NCBI GenBank assembly: GCA_003241785.1
Contig: QFPW01000006.1
Location: 269,167 to 333,166 of the forward strand
Source of the DNA: Rhodovulum sulfidophilum
Lineage (GTDB): Bacteria; Pseudomonadota; Alphaproteobacteria; Rhodobacterales; Rhodobacteraceae
Direction of reading: 5' to 3'
Length of the DNA stretch: 64,000 nucleotides
A program made the translations under genes and the position numbers. The notes under the pieces are model-generated. The model had not been told where the DNA came from, ran no database searches, and was given only the letters and a program-made list of their open reading frames with translations. This document shows, in pieces, positions 17,086-25,333 of this stretch (the first letter of the stretch is position 1; every line of letters starts with the position of its first letter).

Positions 17086-17387
17086 AGTGCGACCCGATCC
17101 TGTCCCGGCGTTTCCCGGAAAATCTTCGGCGAAACCGGCGGTCTTCGCCACGCGACATTGGTTCATGAGACCTCCGGAGCATGGCGGGGGTCGCCGCCGG
17201 CGGTGGCGCCGCGTCCGGCGTCGCGCGCCTGGCGGCGGAGCGCCCGCGGCGCGTTTCGCGACCTTCGCCCGTGGCGGGCGCCCGGTCGGGGCGGAGCACG
17301 CCGCCCCCGGGGGGCGGGCCCCGGCCCCGCGGCGCCTTGCGACCGGACCGGCGCCCCCTCCGGCGCGGGGGCGGCGGCGCCCTTCCC

Positions 17388-17415
17388 TTGACAGGACGGC
17401 GCGGGCGCGTATGTC
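17388..17415 (+). promoter_or_regulatory. Candidate sigma70-type promoter upstream of abrB-like gene
   Basis: A consensus TTGACA (17388-17393) is followed after 16 bp by TATGTC (17410-17415). It sits in an otherwise extremely GC-rich 371-base stretch (17086-17456) between the mct-like gene and the broken abrB-like gene, in which I see no other gene. Confidence 0.45.
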
Positions 17416-17456
17416 GCGGGAAGGGACCCGTCCGAGGGTCGCCGGAAAGATCGCTC

Positions 17457-18523
17457 TTGACCATCCCCGCCCGCCGTCTCCCGCCCCGCCCGGTGCAATG
17501 GGCGCTGCTCGCCGCGTTCGCGCTCGCGCTCGTCGGGCTGTTCCGGCTCCTCGGGGTCCCCTCGGCGCTGCTGATCGGGCCGGTCATCGCGGCGGGCGCT
17601 TTCGGCCTGCGCGGCGCCACGATCCGCGTGCCGCGCGCGCTCCACGAGGCGGCGCAGGGCGTCGCGGGCTGCATGATCGCGCATTACCTGACACCCGGGA
17701 TCCTGCGCGGGATGATCGCCGACTGGCCGGTGGTGCTCGTCTTCTCGCTTCTCACGCTTCTCATCGCCTGTTTCGTCGGCTGGGTGGTCGCCGGGTCACC
17801 GACATCGATCCCGAGGTCGCGATCTGGGGCTTCCTGCCGGGCATGGCCGGGGCGGTGATCGCGATGAGCGACGCGCGCGGGCTCGACAGCCGGATGGTCG
17901 CGCTGGCGCAGATGCTGCGGCTCGTCTCGGTGATCTTCGCGATGTCGGCGCTCGCCTGGGGCATCGCGGGCGGCGTGGCGCCGCCGCCGGCGCCCGGCGG
18001 GCCGGGGTCGGCCGGCGTCTGGCTCACGCTCGCGGTCGCCGCCACCGGGATCGTCGGGCCGCGCTTCGCCCCGATCGTGCCGGCGGGCGCCACGCTGATC
18101 CCGCTGGTGATCGCCTCGGTCCTCGCCGGCGGCGGCTTCGTGACGCTCGCGCTGCCCGACTGGCTGCTCGTCGCGGCCTATTTCGTGCTCGGCACCCAGG
18201 TGGGGCTGCGCTTCACGCCCGAGCTCGTGCGCCACGGGCTCCGCGCGACGCCGGTGATCCTCGCCGCGGCGATGGCGCTGCTGCTCCTCTGCGGGATCTC
18301 GGGCCTCGCGCTCGCCACGCTGCGCGACATCGATCCGATGAGCGCGATGCTCGCGACCGTGCCGGGCAGCATCGACGCGATCGGCCTGCTCGCGGTCAAG
18401 GGGCACGCCGACGTCGGCTTCGTGATGACGATGCAGGTGGTGCGGCTCTTCACCGTCGTGCTCGCGGGGCCGGTCCTGGCGCGCTGGCTGACGCGCCGCT
18501 TCGCCGGCGCCCCGGGCGAGTAG
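17457..18523 (+). pseudogene. AbrB-family membrane protein gene, interrupted by a -1 frameshift
   Basis: Two adjacent frames together encode one AbrB-type (ammonia-monooxygenase-regulator-like, PF05145) polytopic membrane protein of about 355 residues. The first part starts at TTG 17457 (GGAAAG 7 bases upstream) and reads VQWALLAAFALALVGLFRLL through FVGWVVA. At about 17790-17795 the reading must step back one base to continue as RVTDIDPEVAIWGFLPGMAGAV and on to the TAG at 18521-18523. In frame, translation would leave the protein after VVAGSPTS. A single C lost from a GCCCGG run would explain it. It is either a real inactivating mutation or a sequence error; the rest of the gene is intact. 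Confidence 0.75.
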
Positions 18524-18612
18524 CGCCGCGGGATAAGGCCGCGCGTTTTCGCTCGCGGCGCGCCCGGCGCCCCGCTATCCTGCCGGCCCGACGAGTGAAT
18601 GAACGGCGCGCC

Positions 18613-19584
18613 ATGCAGGATCCCTACGCCGCGCTCGGCCTCGAGAAGACCGCGACCGACAAGGAGATACGGTCGGCCTTCAAGAAGCTGACGCGAAAGC
18701 ACCACCCCGACCTCCATCCCGGCGACAAGGCGGCGGAGGAGCGGTTCAAGGAAATCTCGGCCGCGCACGACCTGCTCTCGGACGCCGAGAAGCGGCGGCG
18801 CTTCGACGCGGGCGAGATCGACGCCTCGGGCGCCGAACGGCCGCGCGAGCGGTTCTACCGCGACTTCGCCGAGGCGGGCGCGGGCGGGGGGCGGCGCCGC
18901 TCGGCCCACGCCGCGGCCGACGGATTCGGCGGCGACGACGACCTCGAGGAACTGCTGGCCCGCGCCTTCGGAGGCGGCATGGGCGGGGGCGGTTTCGGAG
19001 GCTTCGGCGGCGGCGCGGGCGGCGGCGGCCGCGCCGACTTCCGCGCCAAGGGCCAGGACGTGACCTACGCGCTGCCCGTCGCCTTCCTCGACGCCGTCAA
19101 CGGGGCCAGGCGCGTCATCACGCTGCCCGACGGCAAGACGCTCAACGTCGCCATTCCCGAGGGCGCCGAGGACCGGCAGATGCTGCGTCTGCGCGGGCAG
19201 GGCGGCCCGGGGTTCAACGGCGGCGCCGCCGGCGACGCCTATGTCGAGCTCCATATCGAGCCGCACGCCTTCTTCCACCGCAAGGACACCGACATCCTCG
19301 TCGACGTGCCCGTCACGCTGCGCGAGGCGGTGCTGGGCGCCAAGATCGAGGTGCCGACCATCTCCGGGCCGGTGTCGCTGACGATCCCGAAGAACTCGAA
19401 CACCGGGCGCAGGCTCCGGCTGCGCGACAAGGGCGTGCTCGATCCGAAGAGCAAGACCCGGGGGCACCAGTACGTGACGCTCCGCGTCGTGCTGCCGACC
19501 GGCGAGGAGCCGGAGCTCGAGGCCTTCCTCGCCGGCTGGACGCCCAGCCATCCGGAGGATCCGCGAAAGGAGATGTTGTCATGA
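18613..19584 (+). CDS. cbpA: DnaJ-class co-chaperone CbpA
   Basis: A 323-residue class B J protein. The J domain carries the HPD tripeptide in KKLTRKHHPDLHPGD (residues 21-35), followed by a Gly/Phe-rich linker (GGGMGGGGFGGFGGGAG) and two C-terminal substrate-binding domains (GQDVTYALPVAF through TRGHQYVTLRVVLP). The zinc finger of DnaJ is absent, as in CbpA. ATG 18613 puts the J domain at the usual distance; an in-frame GTG at 18595 is possible. It stimulates DnaK. The stop overlaps the start of cbpM. Confidence 0.92.
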   Translation: MQDPYAALGLEKTATDKEIRSAFKKLTRKHHPDLHPGDKAAEERFKEISAAHDLLSDAEKRRRFDAGEIDASGAERPRERFYRDFAEAGAGGGRRRSAHAAADGFGGDDDLEELLARAFGGGMGGGGFGGFGGGAGGGGRADFRAKGQDVTYALPVAFLDAVNGARRVITLPDGKTLNVAIPEGAEDRQMLRLRGQGGPGFNGGAAGDAYVELHIEPHAFFHRKDTDILVDVPVTLREAVLGAKIEVPTISGPVSLTIPKNSNTGRRLRLRDKGVLDPKSKTRGHQYVTLRVVLPTGEEPELEAFLAGWTPSHPEDPRKEMLS

Positions 19585-19916
19585 TGCGCGCGACCGACCT
19601 CATCGCCGCCAACCGCCCGCTCGATCGCGAGGAGCTCGAGATCTGGATCCACGAGGAGCTCGTGGTCGCGACGCGCGACGCGGCGGACCTCGTCTTCACC
19701 GACCGCGAATGCGCGCGGGTCCGGCTCATCTGCACGCTGCGCTACGAGCTCGAGGTCGAGCGCGACACGCTGCCGGTCATCATGTCGCTGCTCGACCAGC
19801 TCTACGAGGCGCGGGGGCGGCTGCGCGCGCTGGGCGCGGCCGTCGTGGCGCAGGATCCGGTGATCCGCGACGCCATCCTGGCCCGGCTCGCGCCCGAGGC
19901 GCCCGAGGGGGGCTGA
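19581..19916 (+). CDS. cbpM: Chaperone modulator CbpM
   Basis: A 111-residue helical protein with the pattern LDREELEIWIHEELV ... CARVRLICTLRYELEVERDTLPVIMSLLDQLYEAR of CbpM, which binds the J domain of CbpA and inhibits it. The ATG overlaps the cbpA stop (ATGA), so both are made in a coupled way. A short GC-rich hairpin at 19921-19943 just downstream, without a T run, may end the transcript. Confidence 0.85.
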   Translation: MMRATDLIAANRPLDREELEIWIHEELVVATRDAADLVFTDRECARVRLICTLRYELEVERDTLPVIMSLLDQLYEARGRLRALGAAVVAQDPVIRDAILARLAPEAPEGG

Positions 19917-20102
19917 GCCCGCGCCGGCCCCGGTCTCCGGCGCTCTCCGGTTGCACTTCCCGGCGATCTGGTCAAAATAGCGCGAGCCACGCCAAGCGTC
20001 CGCGCTCCAGCCAGGCCCCGAGGCCAGTCTTCCGGATCCGTGAGCTATGTCGTTTGAATCACACCCTTCGTCGCGCGTCTTCCCTCATCGGGCGCGCCGG
20101 TC

Positions 20103-20402
20103 ATGACCTTCGTCCCTCGCATGCGACAGGCGATCCAGGCGCGTCCGACGCTGACGCGCTGGCTGCTCGCGGGGCCCGGGGCGGTGCTGCTCGGGCTCGT
20201 GACCATGTGCGCGATGGCGATCTGGGTTCCGGCGGGGTCCGCGGGTGTGAACAACATCGCGATCCCGATCATCCTGACCCCGCTTCTCTGGGCGATCCCA
20301 TTCTTCTATGCGACGCTCGAGCCCAACCTCGAACGCGCGACGGCGGTGATGACGGCGGCGACCCTGGTCCAGGGTCTGCTGCTCGCCTTCGCCCTCGCGT
20401 GA
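20103..20402 (+). CDS. Small integral membrane protein of PepSY operon
   Basis: A 99-residue protein with three hydrophobic segments (WLLAGPGAVLLGLVTMCAMAIWV, IAIPIILTPLLWAIPFFYATL, AVMTAATLVQGLLLAFALA). It begins the three-gene operon with the PepSY protein 13 bases downstream. Its size and place recall the DUF3649 protein that accompanies PepSY membrane proteins in siderophore uptake loci; this is context-based. The 186 bases upstream show no clear Fur or Irr box. Confidence 0.6.
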   Translation: MTFVPRMRQAIQARPTLTRWLLAGPGAVLLGLVTMCAMAIWVPAGSAGVNNIAIPIILTPLLWAIPFFYATLEPNLERATAVMTAATLVQGLLLAFALA

Positions 20403-20415
20403 CGGAGCGCCGCCC

Positions 20416-22020
20416 ATGATCCCTCTCTCGCAACCCCAGCTGAAGCGCATGACGGCGATCCACGGCTGGTCGGCGATCTTCCTCGGCTTCCTGCTCTACG
20501 CCGTCGTCATCACCGGGGCGGTCGCGGTCTTCGCGCCCGAGATCGGCCGCTGGTCCGCCGGCTCCGCGCGGGAGAAGCCCGCGCTCGAGGGTGAGATCGA
20601 TCCGCTGATCCGCGCGCTCGCGGCGCAGGTCGATCCCGAGTTCCACGAGGACATCGGCATCTGGAACGGCGAGGGCCGGGACCTCTTCGTCGCCTTCCAC
20701 ACGCACCGGATGAACCCGGAGACCGACGAGATGTCGGATTTCGGCGCGATCTTCCGGGTCGATTCGGAGACCGGCGAGGTGCTGGCGCGCCACGACGGCT
20801 TCATCTGGGAGGAGCCCGCGAACTACGAGCAGAGCGCCCTTCGCAGCTTCCTCGTCGATCTGCACGTGCAGCTCTACCTGCCGCGTCCCTGGGGGCTGAT
20901 CCTGACCGGCGTGCTCGGCCTCATGATGATGGCCGCGGTGGTCACGGGCTTCCTGATGCACAAGCATCTCGTGCGCGACCTCTTCGTCGCGGAGCGGCCG
21001 GGCAACCGGCTCGTCTCGGTGCGCGACCGGCACGTGCTCGCCTCGAGCTGGAGCCTGCCCTTCGCCTTCGTGCTGGCCTTCACCGGCTCCTTCTTCAGCT
21101 TCGCGGGCACGGTCGGCTTTCCGATGCTGGCCTATGTCGCCTTCGACGGCGATCAGGAGGCGATGTCCGAGGCGCTGTTCGAGGCGCCGGTGCCCGAGGA
21201 TACCCGGCCGGTCCCGACCGCGAGCCTCGACGCGATCCTCGCCGATTCCACGGCCCGCGTGGGCGGGGCGCCGGCGGATTTCCTGGGCATGCACCATTTC
21301 GGCCGCGCCGACGCGCGCGTCACCGTCTGGCACCGGCCGGACAACGGCGAGATGCTCTGGACCGCGAACGAATACGACGGCCCGCGCCGCGTCTTCCTCG
21401 GCGCGCTGCCGGTCTTCGGCACCGCGCCCTCGGTCGGCGGCACGATCTACGGCTGGATGCGGCCGCTGCATTTCGGCGATTTCGCCGGCTTCTTCTCGCA
21501 GGTCATCTGGGGCGCGCTCGGGGTCGCGATGTGCTTCGTGATCCTGTCGGGCATCCGGCTCTGGCTGCGCAAGAAGCCCGAGACGCCGCTCTGGCTCGGC
21601 TTCGGCCGCGCGACGCAGGTCGTGGGCTACGGGCTGCCGATCGGCATGCTGGCCTCGGCCTATGCCTTCTTCGTCGCCCGGCCGGCGCTCGACACCTTCC
21701 TCTGGACCCCGCTCGGCTTCGTCGTCGGCGCGGCGGCGGCGATCTGGATCGGGCTCGCGGTCCGCGACATCGACCGGCTCGGCAAGGCCTACCAGCGCCT
21801 GCTCGCCGTGCTCTGCCTGCTGCTTCCGGTGGCGCGGCTCGCAACCGGCGGCATGACCTGGGCCGAGGCGCTGATGCGCGGGCAGATGGACGTGCTGACC
21901 GTCGATCTTTCGCTGCTCGTGGCCGGCGTCGTGCTCTGGCTCTTCGCCCGCCGCGCCCCGGCCCCGGCCGCGGCCGCTCCGAAGCGGGCGCCGCGCGCCA
22001 GCATGGAGCCGGCCGAGTGA
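20416..22020 (+). CDS. PepSY-associated membrane protein (probable siderophore-iron reductase type)
   Basis: A 534-residue inner-membrane protein with four or more membrane helices in the first half and more in the C-terminal half. The start MTAIHGWSAIFLGFLLYAVVITGAVAVF and the segment HVQLYLPRPWGLILTGVLGLMMMAAVVTGFLMHKHL (in parts) are typical of PepSY-TM proteins, whose paired histidines in membrane helices (HG, LHV, MHKH, HVL) probably bind haem and pass electrons. Periplasmic PepSY domains lie between. In relatives these proteins sit by TonB receptors and reduce ferric siderophores; no receptor is present here. GGAG precedes the ATG. Confidence 0.8.
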   Translation: MIPLSQPQLKRMTAIHGWSAIFLGFLLYAVVITGAVAVFAPEIGRWSAGSAREKPALEGEIDPLIRALAAQVDPEFHEDIGIWNGEGRDLFVAFHTHRMNPETDEMSDFGAIFRVDSETGEVLARHDGFIWEEPANYEQSALRSFLVDLHVQLYLPRPWGLILTGVLGLMMMAAVVTGFLMHKHLVRDLFVAERPGNRLVSVRDRHVLASSWSLPFAFVLAFTGSFFSFAGTVGFPMLAYVAFDGDQEAMSEALFEAPVPEDTRPVPTASLDAILADSTARVGGAPADFLGMHHFGRADARVTVWHRPDNGEMLWTANEYDGPRRVFLGALPVFGTAPSVGGTIYGWMRPLHFGDFAGFFSQVIWGALGVAMCFVILSGIRLWLRKKPETPLWLGFGRATQVVGYGLPIGMLASAYAFFVARPALDTFLWTPLGFVVGAAAAIWIGLAVRDIDRLGKAYQRLLAVLCLLLPVARLATGGMTWAEALMRGQMDVLTVDLSLLVAGVVLWLFARRAPAPAAAAPKRAPRASMEPAE

Positions 22021-22553
22021 GCACCTTCATCACGCTTCTCGCCACCGGCGTCAGCCTCGCGGCGCTGCTCTGGCTGAGCTTCACCGATCCCAAGCGCCGC
22101 CGTTCCTTCGGGCTGAAACCCTACGACGGCCCGCGGCGCGCCGGGCTGATCTGGACCATCGCCTGCCTGCCCGGGCTCTTCCTGCCCGTCCTCGCCGGCG
22201 GCGCCGGCTTCGTGCTCTGGCTCGGGGCGCTGACCGTGCTCGCCTGGGCGGTGGTCGCGGTCCCGCCGGGGCGGGGCGGGGCGATCGCGGTTCGGCTCGA
22301 CCGCGCGGTCGCGGGCGTCGGCGGCTGGCTGGACGCGCGGGCCCGAGGCCTCGGCGCCGCCGTCGCGGCGCTGCGGTCGCGGGCCGGGCGCCGCGCCGCC
22401 GCGGCCCCGGGATCCGCGTCAGCCGGGGTCGCCGCGCGGGTCGCCGAGCTGGAGCGCAAGGTGATGACGCTCGAGACCGAGCTCGCCCGGCTGCGCCACG
22501 CCGCCGACCGGAGCGAGCCGACGGTGGCCGGGCGCGACGCCCGGGTCGCCTGA
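22017..22553 (+). CDS. Membrane protein with C-terminal coiled coil
   Basis: A 178-residue protein starting at GTG 22017, which overlaps the PepSY gene stop (GTGA). It has three hydrophobic segments (FITLLATGVSLAALLWLSF, LIWTIACLPGLFLPVLAGGAGFVLW, ALTVLAWAVVAVPPG), an Ala/Arg-rich middle and a short C-terminal coiled coil (VAELERKVMTLETELARLR). I do not recognise the family. Coupled translation indicates a partner role to the PepSY protein, perhaps like the DUF3325 proteins of similar operons. Confidence 0.6.
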   Translation: MSTFITLLATGVSLAALLWLSFTDPKRRRSFGLKPYDGPRRAGLIWTIACLPGLFLPVLAGGAGFVLWLGALTVLAWAVVAVPPGRGGAIAVRLDRAVAGVGGWLDARARGLGAAVAALRSRAGRRAAAAPGSASAGVAARVAELERKVMTLETELARLRHAADRSEPTVAGRDARVA

Positions 22554-22587
22554 CGCGGGTCCGGCCCTCCCGCCGCGAATATCCCCG

Positions 22588-22618
22588 AAGCCCGGGCGGT
22601 CCGCGCCGCCCGGGCTTT
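22588..22618 (+). terminator. Terminator of the PepSY operon
   Basis: A perfect 12-bp stem (AAGCCCGGGCGG with CCGCCCGGGCTT) encloses a 6-base loop TCCGCG and is followed by a short T/C run. It starts 34 bases after the last gene of the operon. Confidence 0.75.
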
Positions 22619-22748
22619 CGCATGGCCGGCGCCGGGCGCGCGCGGCGCCCCTGACCATTGGGGGGGTACTCGGCGCGGACCGCCTCTGCCATCAATTACT
22701 CCAAATGCCTTCGCGCAAAGCGGGGGAAAAAAACAACAGGAGGAATGA

Positions 22749-24506
22749 ATGGCTCACGTCGCCACGGCGCACCCCGAACCGCGTCCAATGACCGCCGAGG
22801 AAAAGAAGGTCATCTTCGCCTCCTCGCTCGGCACCGTCTTCGAATGGTATGACTTCTACCTCTACGGCTCGCTCAGCGCCGTCATCGCCATGCAGTTCTT
22901 CTCGGGCGTCAACCCGACCGCGGCCTTCATCTTCGCGCTGATGGCCTTCGCCGCCGGCTTCGCGGTGCGGCCCTTCGGCGCGCTGGTCTTCGGCCGCCTC
23001 GGCGACATGATCGGCCGCAAGTACACCTTCCTCGTGACCATCCTGATCATGGGCGCCTCGACCTTCGTGGTCGGCCTGCTGCCCAATTACGCGACCATCG
23101 GCGTCGCGGCCCCGATCATCCTCGTCTGCCTCCGGATGCTGCAGGGCCTGGCGCTCGGCGGCGAATACGGCGGCGCCGCGACCTATGTCGCCGAGCACGC
23201 GCCGCATGGCCGCCGCGGCGCCTATACCTCGTGGATCCAGACCACGGCGACGCTCGGCCTCTTCCTGTCGCTGCTCGTCATCCTCGCCGTGCGCATGTCG
23301 ATGTCGGTCGAGGACTTCAACGCCTGGGGCTGGCGCATTCCCTTCCTCCTCTCCGTCGTGCTGCTCGGGATCTCGGTCTGGATCCGGCTGATGCTGAGCG
23401 AAAGCCCGGCGTTCAAGAAGATGAAGGAGGAAGGCACGCTCTCGAAGGCGCCGCTGACCGAGAGCTTCCTGAAATGGGGCAATCTCAAGATCGTGCTCCT
23501 GGCGCTGTTCGGCCTCGTCGCCGGTCAGGCGGTGGTCTGGTACACCGGCCAGTTCTACGCGCTGTTCTTCCTCACCCAGACGCTGAAGGTCGATGCCTCG
23601 ACCGCCAACCTGATGATCGCCGGCGCCCTGATCCTCGGCACGCCATTCTTCGTGATCTTCGGTTCGCTCTCGGACCGGATCGGCCGCAAGCCGATCATCA
23701 TGCTCGGTCTCGCCCTGGCGATCGCCACCTACTTCCCGATCTTCAAGGGCATCACCCACTTCGCGAACCCGGCGCTGCAGGAGGCGATCGAATCCTCGCC
23801 GATCGTCGTCACCGCCGATCCGGCCGAATGCTCGTTCCAGTTCAACCCGGTCGGCACCTCGGCCTTCACCACCTCCTGCGACATCGCCAAATCGGCGCTG
23901 GTCAAGGCGGGCGTGCCCTATGAGAACGCCGCCGCCCCGGCCGGGACCCTCGCGACCATCACGGTCGGCTCCACGGTGATCCCGTCCTATGTCGGCGGCG
24001 CGGGCCCGGTCGCGGTGAACCTCGGCCACGGTCCGGCGCCGGCGGCGCCCGCCACCGGCGCCGCCCCGGCGACCACCACCGAGACCGCGCCGGAGGCCGC
24101 TCCGGCGCCGACGCCTGCGGAGGCCTTCGCCGCCGATCTGAAGGCGGCGCTGTCCGCGGCGGCCTATCCAGCCAGCGCCGATCCGGAGCGGATCAACACG
24201 CCGATGGTGGTGTTCCTGCTCTGGGTGCTGGTGATCTACGTCACGCTGGTCTACGCGCCGATCGCCGCCATGCTGGTCGAGATGTTCCCGACCCGCATCC
24301 GCTACACCTCGATGTCGCTGCCCTACCACATCGGCAACGGCTGGTTCGGCGGCTTCCTCCCGACCACCTCCTTCGCGATCGTCGCGGCCACCGGCAACAT
24401 CTACTCCGGCCTGTGGTACCCGATCATCATCGCGGCGGTGACCCTCGTGATCGGCATGCTCTTCGTCCGCGAGACCAAGGACGTCGACATCTACGCCAAC
24501 GACTGA
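22749..24506 (+). CDS. MHS-family MFS symporter with large periplasmic insert
   Basis: A 585-residue member of the metabolite:H+ symporter group. It has the MHS start TVFEWYDFYLYGSL, the loop 2-3 motif GRLGDMIGRKYTF, LQGLALGGEYGGAATYVAEHAP and the repeat DRIGRKPIIMLG. Usual members have about 430-450 residues. Here about 130 residues (about 340-480) are inserted between helices 9 and 10, on the periplasmic side: two cysteines (ADPAECSF, TTSCDIAK) and an Ala/Pro/Thr-rich linker. AGGAGGAATGA gives a near-perfect ribosome site. Location beside a CrbR/CrbS-type system suggests uptake of a short organic acid such as acetate, which is inference. Confidence 0.88.
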   Translation: MAHVATAHPEPRPMTAEEKKVIFASSLGTVFEWYDFYLYGSLSAVIAMQFFSGVNPTAAFIFALMAFAAGFAVRPFGALVFGRLGDMIGRKYTFLVTILIMGASTFVVGLLPNYATIGVAAPIILVCLRMLQGLALGGEYGGAATYVAEHAPHGRRGAYTSWIQTTATLGLFLSLLVILAVRMSMSVEDFNAWGWRIPFLLSVVLLGISVWIRLMLSESPAFKKMKEEGTLSKAPLTESFLKWGNLKIVLLALFGLVAGQAVVWYTGQFYALFFLTQTLKVDASTANLMIAGALILGTPFFVIFGSLSDRIGRKPIIMLGLALAIATYFPIFKGITHFANPALQEAIESSPIVVTADPAECSFQFNPVGTSAFTTSCDIAKSALVKAGVPYENAAAPAGTLATITVGSTVIPSYVGGAGPVAVNLGHGPAPAAPATGAAPATTTETAPEAAPAPTPAEAFAADLKAALSAAAYPASADPERINTPMVVFLLWVLVIYVTLVYAPIAAMLVEMFPTRIRYTSMSLPYHIGNGWFGGFLPTTSFAIVAATGNIYSGLWYPIIIAAVTLVIGMLFVRETKDVDIYAND

Positions 24507-24530
24507 TCCGGGCCACGCTCCGGCATTCCC

Positions 24531-24557
24531 GGCGCGGGCGGCTCGACCGCCCGCGCC
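24531..24557 (+). terminator. Hairpin between symporter and response regulator genes
   Basis: An 11-bp perfect stem (GGCGCGGGCGG with CCGCCCGCGCC) and a 5-base loop CTCGA lie 24 bases after the symporter stop and 26 bases before the regulator start. No T run follows, so it may attenuate, protect the upstream message or act as a Rho-assisted stop. Confidence 0.45.
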
Positions 24558-24583
24558 GAACCTGTCTTCGGGGAGCCACGCGC

Positions 24584-25324
24584 ATGACCAATCCCAACAC
24601 CCCCGGCGGCGCGCTTTTCCTTGCCCGCGCGCCGCGCGGCGCCGATACTGAGACCGGGTCGAAGCCATTCGGGACTGAAATGCCACAGCGCATCCTGATC
24701 GCGGATGATCATCCGCTGATGCGCTCCGCCTTGCGACAGGCGGTGACGCAGGCCTTCTCCGGGGTCGAGATCATCGAGGCGGCGCGCTACGAGCAATTGC
24801 GCGAGCGGCTGGCCGCCGGCGAGGAGCCCGACCTCGTGCTCCTCGACCTGCACATGCCGGGCACCAGCGGCTTCATCGGCCTGATGATGCTGCGCTCCGA
24901 ACACCCGGCGATCCCGGTCATCGTCGTCTCGGCCGCCGAGGACCCGGCGACGATCCGCCGCTCGATCGACTATGGCGCCTCGGGCTTCGTGCCCAAGTCC
25001 GCGCCGATCGGCCGGGTCGCCGAGGCGATCCTCGCCGTGCTCGAGGGGCAGATCTGGACGCCGATGGCCGAGACGGCCGGCGAATCCGGCGACGGCGGCC
25101 TCGCCGAGCGGGTGGTGAACCTGACGCCGCAGCAGCTGCGCGTGCTCGCCGGCATGGCCGAGGGCAAGCTCAACAAGCAGATCGCGCATGAGATGACCAT
25201 CGCCGAGCAGACGGTGAAGGACCATGTCACGGTGATCCTGCGCAAGCTCGGCGCCAGCAACCGCACCCAGGCGATCGTGGTCGCGAGCCAGCTGTCGCTG
25301 CGACCGCCGCCGGTCCCGGAGTAG
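24584..25324 (+). CDS. LuxR/NarL-type response regulator, CrbR-like
   Basis: A 246-residue regulator. The receiver domain begins at ILIADDHPLMRSALRQ, has the acceptor Asp in LVLLDLHMPGTSG and the Lys in GFVPKSAP. The effector is a LuxR-type helix-turn-helix: LTPQQLRVLAGMAEGKLNKQIAHEMTIAEQTVKDHVTVILRKL (given in outline). ATG 24584 has GGGAG 8 bases upstream; ATG 24680 (residue 33) would remove only a non-conserved tail and is possible. The gene converges on the hybrid kinase with nine bases between stops, the pairing seen for CrbR/CrbS (also ErdR/MxtR), which control acetate use. Confidence 0.85.
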   Translation: MTNPNTPGGALFLARAPRGADTETGSKPFGTEMPQRILIADDHPLMRSALRQAVTQAFSGVEIIEAARYEQLRERLAAGEEPDLVLLDLHMPGTSGFIGLMMLRSEHPAIPVIVVSAAEDPATIRRSIDYGASGFVPKSAPIGRVAEAILAVLEGQIWTPMAETAGESGDGGLAERVVNLTPQQLRVLAGMAEGKLNKQIAHEMTIAEQTVKDHVTVILRKLGASNRTQAIVVASQLSLRPPPVPE

Positions 25325-25333
25325 CCGTCCGTC

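Noticed and set aside
19921..19943. GC-rich hairpin after cbpM as a stand-alone terminator
   Set aside because: A 7-bp stem without a T run is common by chance in this composition; mentioned only with cbpM.
22692..24686. 664-codon minus-strand frame opposite the MHS symporter
   Set aside because: Asp/Glu/Arg-rich antisense shadow without any recognisable fold or ribosome site.
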